Source: Hirudo medicinalis
Taxonomy: Eukaryota; Annelida; Clitellata; Hirudinida; Hirudinidae
Length of the DNA: 10,175 nt
Direction: 5' to 3'
Assembly (NCBI GenBank): GCA_011800805.1
Contig: MPNW01000923.1
Coordinates: 57,029 to 67,203, forward strand
The notes under the pieces: generated by a model
Told to the model about the DNA's origin: nothing
Seen by the model: the letters and a program-made list of their open reading frames with translations, nothing else
Database searches by the model: none
In this document: piece by piece, positions 1-7,209 of the stretch
How the letters are laid out: each line of letters opens with the position of its first letter
Position numbering within the stretch: position 1 is the first letter of the stretch
Translations under genes and position numbers: made by a program

Positions 1-47
1 ATTATTTATGATAACAAATGCCTAATAAATAATTCAATGGATGAATG

Positions 48-152
48 AATGAAGGAAGGAGTGAGTGAGTGAGGGAGTGAGTGAGTGAGTGAGTGAGTGA
101 GTGAGTGAGTGAGTGAGTGAGTGAATGAGGGAGTGAGTGAGTGTGAGTGGCC
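48..152. repeat. (GAGT)n microsatellite
   Basis: About 100 bp of nearly perfect GAGT/GTGA tetranucleotide repeat, with a few GAGG variants, preceded by short GAAT and GAAG runs. It lies in the myosin intron that runs off the left edge. The Thr-Leu-Thr-His-Ser peptide read from its other strand is a repeat artefact, not a gene. Confidence 0.95.
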
Positions 153-529
153 AGGAGTCTAATTGCTGCAATTTAATAATGGCGGATGATACTTTGATTC
201 CAACGTTAAATAATGCATTTAGTGAATTACAGCTTGATTGATCGAGCAAGTCATTGGTGGAACATTTTTGACAGTTTTCCATTAAAAATAATAAATCTCT
301 AAAACAAAAAAAAAACAAAACATGTGAAATATGAATTAAACATAAACTCCGATAAAAACATTCAGAATAAGCAATTATTTTTTAAATAACTAAAACATTA
401 CGCATTATTCAACAATATTTCCAAATCCAATAAAATCGATTTGCAAATATGCAAATTAATCAACTTGGAAATTCCGTTGCTGTCTAAAAATATACATCTA
501 TAAATACTACTCAAAGATAATAGATATGG

Positions 530-818
530 TAATGGGGTATTTATGCCTGCTGGGTGGAGAGACTTGTAGGTCAGGGGTCAGACTAATAATGGATGCGGTT
601 TAGAAGAGGTTTACGAAGCCAAGAAATAACTAGGATTTGATCTCCAGGGTTCAATTCCCGATCTCGGACGTAAATTTGATTGTCGGTTCAATTGTCGGAT
701 GGTGTCGGATTGTGCCATTAACATATCACGAACGCGCCGATGATAAGGATGATGAATGGCTGGCTAAAAATTTCGTGACGCTAGGATTATGATGATGATG
801 ATGATGATGATGATGATG
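530..818 (+). mobile_element. tRNA-derived SINE-like element ending in (ATG)n
   Basis: Positions 648-658 read GGTTCAATTCC, an exact match to the RNA polymerase III B box (tRNA T-arm) consensus. Upstream, 567-577 reads TAGGTCAGGGG, which resembles the A box TRGCNNAGYGG with two mismatches. The 70-base spacing is long for a tRNA. A tRNA-unrelated body with repeated GTCGG motifs follows at about 660-787, and the unit ends in a clean (ATG)n array at 789-818. An A box, B box, unrelated body and simple-repeat tail in that order is SINE architecture. The 5' boundary is uncertain and I saw no target-site duplication. It lies in the myosin intron after exon 2, opposite to the gene. No full tRNA cloverleaf can be folded, so it is not a working tRNA gene. 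Confidence 0.55.
789..818. repeat. (ATG)n microsatellite tail
   Basis: About ten uninterrupted ATG trinucleotides directly after the SINE-like body. Weaker GATGATAATGAT sequence continues to about 890. It probably forms the 3' tail of that element. Confidence 0.85.
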
Positions 819-935
819 GCGCTAACGGCGACATCTTTGATGATGATAATGATAATGAGGGTTATGACATTGATGATTACATTGATGTCTCACAAGAGTT
901 TTCTATAATAATCAAAACACCTGTAACCGACTCAC

Positions 936-1651
936 CTGAGATGACAATACAGGTGTCCTTGGCTCGTCTCTTCATGGCCTTATAGGCGGCATCGGCCAGG
1001 GCGAATATGTGGGGTGGTCTTTCGAATATCTCACGCCCCCTATAATTTTCTATGAAGTCCGCATCATAAATATTCATATGCCTGTAGGGGTTAACTGATA
1101 CCACTACTTCTCCTATGTAGGTGTAAATCTTGCCCTTGCTGTACCTAATTGAATGGTTGATGATGTTATTATTAATATTGTTATTATTATTATTATTATT
1201 ATTATTGTTATTATTATTATTATTATTAGTGAAATTCATATCTTATTCATCATCGTCATCGTCATCATCATCATCATCACCATCGACATCGTCGTCATCG
1301 TCGTTGTCGTCGTCATTATCATCATCACCATCATCATTTTCTCCAAATACTCGTAAACATCTCCGTCAATATAGGTCAATAAGTTTGCCCGCGAAATGTA
1401 TGCCATTGATGCAGACGCTGGTTGGACCCCGAAGATGCACGGATTCATCATTTCGTGCTCTGACATTTTACCATTATCATGATCATAGACAGCATGATCA
1501 TCATCATCATCATCATCTCTCCTCGTATTGTAAGCGGATCAGGGTAATCTCACCTTAGTTTCAGGTTGTCCATGAAGGAATCCATGTCCACGTTGTGGAG
1601 CATGACGAAGTCCCCTACGCCAAACTCAGGCCCTTCTTCGATGAAAGCCAT
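936..1651 (-). CDS. Class I myosin heavy chain (MYO1D-like), first two coding exons, partial
   Basis: Actin-based motor with the N-terminal part of the head domain. Exon 1 (1651 to 1554) starts at ATG 1651-1649 and encodes 32 residues ending Asp-Asn-Leu-Lys-Leu plus AG of an Arg codon; its donor is AAG|GTGAGA. Exon 2 (1144 to 936) follows acceptor TTAG, completes the Arg codon and begins [20 protein letters not shown]. It continues through [19 protein letters not shown] and [13 protein letters not shown], and ends CAG|GTGAGT after the first base of the Gly codon that opens the P-loop. Both exon phases match (98 and 209 nt) and the joined peptide lines up without gaps with class I myosins. MYO1D/Myo31DF looks closest from memory. 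The P-loop exon and the rest of the motor, IQ motifs and TH1 tail lie beyond the left edge, so the gene is cut by the window, not broken. A CAG acceptor-like site at 1664-1662, ten bases before the ATG, may end a 5' UTR intron. Confidence 0.93.
1145..1553 (-). other. Myosin intron 1, rich in trinucleotide repeats
   Basis: A 409-bp GT..AG intron between the two myosin exons. It holds an (ATT)n array at about 1168-1228, an (ATC/GTC)n array at about 1246-1338 and a short (ATC)n run near 1497-1517. Between the arrays, about 1345-1466, lies a non-repetitive stretch that is open on the minus strand and looks coding-like, but exon 1 joins exon 2 exactly without it. The poly-Leu, poly-Ser and poly-Met peptides readable here are repeat artefacts. 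Confidence 0.85.
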
Positions 1652-1746
1652 TCCTATTCTTCTGTCAAGAAAGATGTCCTCTCTCGATAGAAATTCGATC
1701 GACCACGACAACAAACGTTGAAAAGCAAAGAAAATGCAGTTGAAAC

Positions 1747-1763
1747 TTTATTGGAACTTTATT
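1747..1763 (-). terminator. Paired AATAAA poly(A) signals
   Basis: Two AATAAA hexamers on the minus strand, at 1763-1758 and 1752-1747, lie 311-327 bases after the TAA stop of the membrane-protein gene. They are only about 100 bases before the myosin start codon. They are the best candidates for 3' end formation of the upstream gene, and imply very close head-to-tail spacing of the two genes. Confidence 0.6.
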
Positions 1764-2073
1764 GGGTGTGTTATGACTTTTTTTCTTACAAGAGGCTGGT
1801 TTCAAATTATCAGCAGTATTCGTAAACTTTTGATTTGGGACAACTCAGAGATAAGCTTCTTCCTGCTGATCTTGAGCGCACTTATTTCTAGAAATAATCG
1901 ACTCGCTAATTATTAAACGTATTAATATTAATATTTAATATCTGAAAGAGATTTGAGATGTTTTAAGATACAAACGATCATCTGCTAGATTTCTCTCTAC
2001 TCCTCCCTTCAGGATGCACAGCCGCAGCTTTTACAGAGAACATCTCTGTTGTCCTTTTACTAATTCAAAATAA

Positions 2074-3816
2074 TTACCAAACGACATCCTGGTTACTGAG
2101 TTCTGGGTCCATAAAGGAAGCATTTTCGATCAATTTGACAACAATCGATCCACGGGAGACCATGTGGTCGTTCAACTCATTTAGAACTTCATAGCCGGCT
2201 ATAAATATTTTTCCACATTTTTGAAAGAAATAAAAAACAGCTTCTATTCTCGTTTTTCCACTCCGGTTGGCAGCAATTCGCCTGAGTATTTTTCAGGACA
2301 CCATTTCGAAGAGATCGCTTTTAATTCAGCTGTTTCGTGGAAGTTTGTTTTAAAAGAAATGCTCCCTGTTTTTTTTTTTAATTTCCGTCTTAATGGAAAA
2401 TACTATTTATTAAAAACATCTTACAAATTGCACACCAAAGTCACTGACAATTGTTTCAAAATAGAAGTAAAGTCATTGTCACTAAAACTCTTTCACGAAA
2501 CTGCAGTAATACTTTGCACACGCAAATGCAACATTCATGGAAACTGAATCCAAAAACGCATCACCATCACCATCATCGTCATCATCATCGTCATCATCAT
2601 CGTCATCGTCATCGTCATCGTCATTCGTTTGAACTGGACCAGTAATAGTTGCACTCCACGAGACTCTTACCAGAACTTTGATCTCCAAAATTCCTCGATC
2701 TCTCAATCATCTCAGGGGCCTCATCCCTCGAGGATATCAAATGCTGCGGCAATTCAGTGGCACGGCATCGCTTCAGGTCGAAACTCGTTTCGTTGGCTTC
2801 GTTCGTCTGCCTGCTGGTCGAGCTGTCATTTGACTTGTCAGACTCGCAGAGTAGCAGTTCTGTCTTCGAGGTCGCACTGAGCTCCATGGCGAGAGGCGAG
2901 TTTCCGTCGTCTATGCTCCACTGATTGTGGTGGACACCGAGTACATCCTCGTCTTCGTCATCGTCGTCGTTGAGGTTGTTCAGCTCCATCTTGGCAACAC
3001 TGTGTCCCGATGGCAGAGGTAGAGGATGGCTGCTAAGCCCGTGATGAGGAAGGAGAGAAGAATGCCGGATATGACGAGCAGCCAGAAGGTGGTGGTCTTG
3101 CTCGGATGCCAGAAAAAGTGGTTGTAGTGGAAGCGGTAGAGATTGAGCTGTCGTGTCTCTGAGAAGTTATTCAGCTCGGTTGTCCGTTCAGTTTCCCATG
3201 TGATCGAATGCTGCTCCCAACTGAAACGGGTCTCATCTTCGTGGGTTTTTTTGAGTCCGTTGTCCTCCTTGATCGGTGTCGACTCTACCTCGATTCCGTC
3301 AACTTTCACCACGAACGGGCGAGTTGTCTGGAGTTGAAGGTGCTTTTTGAACAACCGATTCGTGGAGGGTCTTGAAACTGTAGTCACTGAAAAGTCGAAG
3401 ATTCTTTCAGTTGAAGGGTTTTTCTCTTTCAATTCGTTCTTCGATTTGGCGCCTCTCATGTCAAACAGATTGACGATTTGTTTGTCTTTGGTCGGGAGAT
3501 CCGAAGTCCCGAAAACCGTTTCAAAGTAGACCACGGGCTTGTTCGCGAGGGCCACGTCAATATTTTGCTCATGTGTAGACCTCGATTCATTCGACATCAT
3601 ATTCTCTCGTTGTTCTTGATCGCTATTGTAGTGGACGTGAACAGTATTGTTGTTGTTGTTTGTGGCAAACGTTTTTGGGACATTTTTCTCAACAATAGAG
3701 TCCTGGAAAGCGTTGTTGGAGACAACATCGCTGGCATCTGTTGATACATCGCCGTGACAACAAGATCCTGTGCTCCGTGCCAATGTGGCAACTAATAGGA
3801 GAGCTGTGATGAACAT
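2074..3816 (-). CDS. Unrecognised type I single-pass membrane protein, two exons, frame-broken
   Basis: Exon 1 (3816 to 2671) starts at ATG 3816-3814 with a signal peptide, MFITALLLVATLA. The ectodomain of about 240 residues is Ser/Thr/Asn-rich, has almost no cysteine beyond a Cys-Cys just after the signal, and carries N-glycosylation sequons (N-N-T, N-E-S, N-F-S). A membrane segment, about residues 244-268, runs FWLLVISGILLSFLITGLAA and on to LYLC, then His-Arg. In that frame a stop comes seven codons after the Arg (2982-2980). A tail that looks plainly coding (MELNNLNDDDDEDED, then a Ser/Glu-rich stretch) continues in another frame, so one base appears missing near GGGAC at about 3004-3010. 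The tail ends at donor TCTG|GTAAGAGT. Exon 2 (2198 to 2074) follows acceptor TTTATAG, agrees in phase (G+CC = Ala), and encodes 40 further residues ending Asp-Val-Val-Trp-TAA. Corrected length would be about 423 residues. I recognise no domain. A Met at 3855 in the same frame is a possible earlier start, but the later one sits directly at the signal peptide. Confidence 0.72.
2199..2670 (-). other. Intron of the membrane-protein gene
   Basis: A 472-bp intron from GTAAGAGT (2670 downward) to TTTATAG (ending 2199). It contains a (CATCAC/CATCGT)n array at about 2556-2626. Reading through the donor instead gives 15 more residues and then TGA at 2623-2621 beside the repeat, so an unspliced form with a shorter tail is also possible. 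The AATAAA at 2411-2406 inside the intron could serve such a form. Confidence 0.65.
2556..2626. repeat. (CATCAC/CATCGT)n microsatellite
   Basis: Imperfect CAT/CGT trinucleotide and hexanucleotide array of about 70 bp inside the membrane-protein intron. Poly-Asp and poly-His reading frames here follow from the repeat. Confidence 0.9.
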
Positions 3817-4632
3817 TACCTGGAACTTAACTGAGTGGATTAAGAAGTGCTCCAACGTTCAAGGGAAGGATTTCTTAGAATGTCTTAGATTTTCATGTCA
3901 TGCAGACGAATTTCCATTGAATTAGTTCCCATTTTTGAACTCTGGCTCATACTTGAGAGGCTGTGTACCTGTCTTTACGATTTTTATGATGAAGATAAAT
4001 GCCAGACTGGAGAGTGGTCGTTAATCACAGCAGAAGTTGTCAAGGATTTTGGCTGGAAACGTGAATGCGATGACCATCGATAACATTGGTTTTGAAAAGG
4101 ATAAAAGACATTCTTAAAATCTTCTCCTAAAATTTCAGGTTTCGATTTTTGATTATTGAGAGCTTAATTAGTTAAACTGTTAATTGAAATTAATTATTAT
4201 TGTCGTTAGTTTATTAATGATTATTACGACTTTTAAAGAAATTTTACTTAAACAAATCATCCATTTTTATTTTATTTCAATGTGAATGTAAAATACTTTT
4301 TAATTCTTCACACATCTCTCAAGTTTAATGCTAAATATTGTTATTAATTTCTTCATCTTGTCGTTTATAATGACACTCACCGAGTCGATCAGATAGAAGC
4401 GAATCTCCATTTAGACGCAATAAAAATATTTACCTTTGAATAATTATGACAGTAATTTGTCATTTTATTGGCAATTAAAATTCCGTTAAACCTTCCCGTT
4501 TATTAAACAATTGTTATAAAATATAATAAATAAACTGACTTCAACAAATGTAATTGAAAGTCGATATTGATCAAAACCTCAAAAAACTCTCTTTTTTAAG
4601 TAGAGAAATAATTTAAAAAAAAAAAATCGCCT
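3817..4632. other. Gap upstream of the membrane-protein gene
   Basis: Nearest the gene is its presumed 5' flank. At 3895-4083 there is a stop-free stretch on both strands with codon phases exactly in register. The plus reading is 62 residues starting at ATG 3895. The minus reading, after a branch-point-like TTAAC and acceptor CTCCAG, gives a hydrophobic run (LAFIFIIKIVKTG) and a short tail ending in TAA at 3924-3922. Neither can be confirmed. From about 4100 to 4630 the DNA is very AT-rich and I see nothing genic in it. Confidence 0.4.
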
Positions 4633-5095
4633 TTATTCTACTGGAAAACCAGAAGAAAAATATCCAATCATGGCTTCTTCATCCTTCACCGGCGACAGAA
4701 ACAGAGTTCTCATTCCGTGCATGCATCCATTTATACACAAGTCATGCAGATACCACAGGGCTTCATGGGGGCGGTCGCTGGCCCTGGTATCGCAACCCAC
4801 TTTGCCGCTTTTGGATTTGCAAATGAAATCTCTGATAAGGTTTGATGAATTCCAAGATGTTTGAAGAGTTTGATGATATGCATTTAACAGCTCGGAAACT
4901 TAGTAATTTAACAAGTAATTCAAATCCCAACTAAGTTAACGAATGAATCGTTTAAAATCAATCATTTCAATTAATCACGAAATGACTACAAACCAAAACC
5001 AGAACATCTAATTACTCCAGGGTGATCCGGAGTGCTACCTTCTACCCCTACATGATGTGATGTTCCCCAATCGTATATCAGGCATTAACTTTGCA
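4615..5095 (+). other. Coding-like patch, strand unresolved
   Basis: The stretch 4633-4860 is markedly richer in G+C than its flanks and is open in exactly opposed frames on both strands. Plus model: a segment including QGFMGAVAGPGIATHFAAFG reaches a weak donor AAG|GTTTGA at about 4844. The strong acceptor TTACTCCAG near 5022 then gives an in-phase exon starting Gly-Asp-Pro-Glu-Cys-Tyr and ending in TGA at 5093-5095. Minus model: a terminal exon after acceptor CTTATCAG reads through LWYLHDLCINGCMHGMRTLF and stops at 4635-4633, inside an AATAAA at 4637-4632. I do not recognise either protein. The plus model has a matching second exon; the minus model has a poly(A) signal. Confidence 0.35.
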
Positions 5096-5176
5096 TGACC
5101 TCTGACCTCTCAAGCAAATAGCAAGGAAGTAGGAAGCGAGGGGCGTCACCTTCCATCTCCATGAAGTTAATCTACG

Positions 5177-5239
5177 ATGGCGGACGCTGCCAGCTCCTCT
5201 CGAGGAGTCAACGGTCCACCAAGACGCGAATGGGGTTCG
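5177..5239 (+). CDS. Candidate first coding exon of an unrecognised gene
   Basis: ATG 5177 has a good start context (A at -3, G at +4), with an in-frame TAA nine bases upstream. It opens 21 codons (MADAASSSRGVNGPPRREWG, then Ser) that end at 5239 before a donor-like GTAAAT, phase 0. The surrounding 100 bases are unusually rich in G+C and CpG for this window, as in housekeeping promoters. A possible next exon follows the acceptor TGTCTTTCAG near 5662 in phase (Thr-Ser-Ala-Ile-Asp-Trp), but that exon runs straight into GAT-repeat sequence, so the join is weak. No family is recognised. Confidence 0.4.
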
Positions 5240-5617
5240 GTAAATCTCAAACATCCTTGGCATCATTGCATTTGATCTTTTTTTGGTATGAGGTTCTAAT
5301 GAGATGGTTATTTTTTTGTGTTTTTTTTTTTGCAAGGACCTGTTTCCGATTCAATCAATCTATATTTGCAATCGATTCAATCAATCCACATTTCCCAGTC
5401 AATCATTCAGCATTTACAGCTTTTACAACCATCCCGACTGCACATTAACTTATCTCCTGGTGTTTTCATCTGCTAACATGCATCCATCAGCACGTTTTTC
5501 CGACATTCCGCTTCCACGTCAATCTTTTTTGTTTTCCAGAATTCATCCTCTCCTCCTCAGAAACATCATTCTCTTTCCCTCCATCTTTCTCCTCTTTACC
5601 AATGGTTTATTCTAAAG
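5240..5617 (+). other. Gap: T/C-rich non-coding stretch
   Basis: Pyrimidine-rich sequence with poly-T runs near 5310-5330 and repeated TCAATCAATC motifs around 5352-5410. It would be intron if the preceding candidate exon is real. No coding evidence was seen. Confidence 0.5.
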
Positions 5618-5893
5618 ATGTGTCAGCTCAAAAGATTTAAGGAGGGTCGTTATGTCTTTCAGACTTCCGCTATTGACTGGGCGGTATGCCTTTATCTTAG
5701 TGGTGGTGAGGATGATGACGATGACGATGTCTTTGGTGGAGAAGATGGTGGCAAAAGTTTGGATGAAGTTGGTGATGAGGATGGCGCTGTCCATGTTATT
5801 AATCTTCATCATCATCACGTTCCTAGGGGAGTTGGTGATTGTGATGCATAACGACGGGGATGATTTATGTGGCGCATGCGTGATAGTAATCAC
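5612..5893 (-). other. Coding-like or repeat-derived open stretch, unresolved
   Basis: The minus strand is open for 93 codons, with many C-ending codons and a hydrophobic segment (NMDSAILITNFIQTFATIFS). The plus strand is also open in two frames, one acidic (Gly-Gly-Glu-Asp repeats) and one hydrophobic. Much of the stretch is degraded GAT/ATC trinucleotide repeat, which by itself creates long open frames and C-ending codons. I cannot assign a gene. A transmembrane exon on the minus strand is possible, as is an acidic second exon on the plus strand. Confidence 0.25.
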
Positions 5894-5899
5894 GTGTCA

Positions 5900-6270
5900 A
5901 CGTTATCCCCCCATCTGTTGTCATGACAGCGTCTGCTTCAATTATGGAGTGATGCCCTTTTTTCCCTGTCATCTAGATAAGTCGATTTATATATTAATTA
6001 ATAAATACTTACATACTTATAACCAATGACATTATTATAGAATGATTATTATTATTATTAAATTTATATTCATTTGTATTCTAAAACTTTATTAATGTTA
6101 TCTCAAATTGAACGTTTAAACACAAAATCTTGTTTGCAAACCTGACCAGCAAGGTAATTCAATATTAGTCAGTTTTGTTAATTATTTGTTGGTGATAGTT
6201 TGTGTTAATTGTTGGCCAAGTGACGGACAAAAGCCAACTCATAGGCATCGACTTTTGATACCTAATTCCA
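5900..6270. other. Gap without visible genes
   Basis: AT-rich sequence with a short (ATT)n run at about 6043-6060. I see no convincing exon, splice pair or RNA gene. Confidence 0.6.
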
Positions 6271-6272
6271 TC

Positions 6273-6343
6273 CCTAAACCTACCCTTACCCCTACCCTTA
6301 CCCCACCTTACCCTACCCTTGCATCTACCCTTACCCTACCTCA
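6273..6343 (+). repeat. C-rich CCCTTAC/CCCTAC minisatellite
   Basis: About ten degenerate copies of CCCTTAC, CCCTAC and CCCCTAC, strongly strand-asymmetric (almost no G). It resembles interstitial telomere-like sequence, but the usual unit reads CCCTTA, not the canonical metazoan CCCTAA. The Pro-Thr-Leu-Thr peptide readable here is a repeat artefact. Confidence 0.8.
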
Positions 6344-6487
6344 TGACCTTGGAATTCTCTGCAGAACTGACAAGCATACTGAATATTACAAAAAGGTAAC
6401 AACATACAAATTGCAAATCCAAAGTTCAACTTAATGTTGTGCAACTTATGTAATTTATTTATTTATTAAATTTGTTTCTCAACAATC

Positions 6488-6640
6488 CATGCTGGGTTAA
6501 ATTTGATCCTCATCAACAAAAATGACATTTGCTCCGTATAACTCAGATTTACATATTTTTAATTTAAACCTATTTGTAGTCGATGTTGACAGCTTTGTTT
6601 TAAAAGGTTATTGATAAAATTTTATTCTAATAAATAATTA
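6488..6640 (+). pseudogene. Non-LTR retrotransposon reverse transcriptase relic, copy I
   Basis: His-Ala-Gly and Asn-Asp-Ile-Cys-Ser-Val at 6488-6532 match the reverse transcriptase block that copy II shows better (GPILFFLYNNDFCSV). Further on, 6573-6606 reads FVVDVDSFVLKG, aligned with the F-x-D-D catalytic box of copy III, then stops. Several in-frame stops make it dead. The DNA after it matches copy III through ATTAAACAAAT into the poly(A) region of the peptide gene, so it belongs to the same duplicated block. Confidence 0.55.
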
Positions 6641-6642
6641 CA

Positions 6643-6672
6643 AATGATCATCATCATCATCGTCGTCGTCGT
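6643..6672. repeat. (ATC)n(GTC)n microsatellite
   Basis: Short ATC then GTC trinucleotide run just after reverse transcriptase copy I. A similar (ATC)n run sits at 8622-8662. Confidence 0.85.
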
Positions 6673-6769
6673 TCATTTACTTCGCCAGGATTTAATATGT
6701 GCAAATAACACTTCATTCTAAGATCAAACCATTAAACAAATAAACAGGAATGCAATATTTCAGTGAATT

Positions 6770-6775
6770 TTTATT
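6770..6775 (-). terminator. AATAAA poly(A) signal of the intact peptide gene
   Basis: AATAAA lies 48 bases after the TGA stop. About 30 bases past it, the TTGCATTCCTGT and TTTGTTTAAT motifs are also present after the signal of the second copy at 9142-9137, which supports a shared, functional 3' end. Confidence 0.75.
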
Positions 6776-6823
6776 GAACAGTAATGATAGCACTTGATAA
6801 TTCTGCAATTTTAGAAGATCATT

Positions 6824-6991
6824 TCATTCCTTCATTGCCATCGGCTCAGACGATCTTTTTACAGTTTCTCCGTTTGAACGGACAGAAGAAACTGCTCCCT
6901 CAGTCTCAGGTTTAAATACCCTTGCCCAAATGTAACTGTTCACTTCCACTGAGCAGAAGAGAATCAACAAAAATAGGACCAGAGTTTTCAT
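6824..6991 (-). CDS. Short secreted peptide precursor, 55 residues (intact copy)
   Basis: ATG 6991-6989 to TGA 6826-6824. Residues 1-19 are a classic signal peptide (MKTLVLFLLILFCSVEVNS) with likely cleavage before Tyr20. The mature part of about 36 residues has no cysteine, contains Ile-Trp-Ala near its start, and has one dibasic site, Val-Lys-Arg, near residues 43-45, where proprotein convertases could cut. Upstream there is an acceptor-like T-tract TTTTTTTTTAG near 7036, or a later AAG about 8 bases before the ATG, suggesting a 5' UTR intron as in many small secreted-peptide genes. A TATA box lies farther up, at 7209-7202. The paralogue at 9234-9388 shares the signal peptide, the Trp-Ala motif and the 3' end. 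Likely secreted; function unknown (neuropeptide-like or defence peptide are guesses). Single exon for the coding part. Confidence 0.72.
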   Translation of the reverse strand: MKTLVLFLLILFCSVEVNSYIWARVFKPETEGAVSSVRSNGETVKRSSEPMAMKE

Positions 6992-7201
6992 GTTTCGGCT
7001 TCAAGTGAGGAAGCAGAGATTGAAATGAGATGAAACTAAAAAAAAAATTGTATTCGTAATATTCGTACAACGAGAATTTAGTGCAATAATACCAATAATA
7101 CAAACAGATACCAGAAACGGAGTATTTAATAAACCTTCAGGGGTGATTGACGCCAAGCAAGTACAAGAATATTACATAAAATGATGCTTTGAGCCTTTTT
7201 G

Positions 7202-7209
7202 TTTATATA
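7202..7209 (-). promoter_or_regulatory. Candidate TATA box of the intact peptide gene
   Basis: TATATAAA on the minus strand, about 210 bases before the start codon. The intervening block (AAAGCATCA) is conserved upstream of the second copy, where TTTATAG stands in its place. This leaves room for a small untranslated exon and an intron. Confidence 0.4.

Noticed and set aside
34..318. 94-codon minus-strand ORF rich in Thr-His-Ser-Leu
   Set aside because: Most of it is the (GAGT)n microsatellite read as protein.
560..665. A functional tRNA gene
   Set aside because: There is a B box and a rough A box, but the spacing is too long and no acceptor, D or anticodon stems can be paired.
1130..1558. 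Plus-strand ORFs of poly-Leu and poly-Ser at the myosin intron
   Set aside because: They are translations of (ATT)n and (ATC)n arrays, antisense to the proven myosin exons and intron.
1981..2070. Strong plus-strand acceptor (CTCCTCCCTTCAG at about 2012) with a following 19-codon ATG frame
   Set aside because: It has no donor partner or protein similarity and overlaps the 3' UTR of the minus-strand gene.
2406..2411. AATAAA on the minus strand as the main 3' end of the membrane-protein gene
   Set aside because: It lies inside the intron between two phase-matched exons; the pair at 1747-1763 follows the real stop. It could still serve an unspliced form.
2621..2989. A separate 122-residue acidic gene beginning at 2989
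   Set aside because: It lacks its own promoter and signal, starts right where the membrane-protein frame breaks, and contains that gene's splice donor. It is better read as the cytoplasmic tail.
3143..3744. Plus-strand ORFs of 60-88 codons
   Set aside because: They are antisense shadows of the membrane-protein exon.
6186..6434. 82-codon plus-strand ORF rich in Pro, Thr and Leu
   Set aside because: It is a translation of the C-rich minisatellite.
6912..7103. 63-codon minus-strand ORF rich in Tyr and Phe
   Set aside because: It overlaps the intact secreted-peptide gene in a different frame and crosses its acceptor region.
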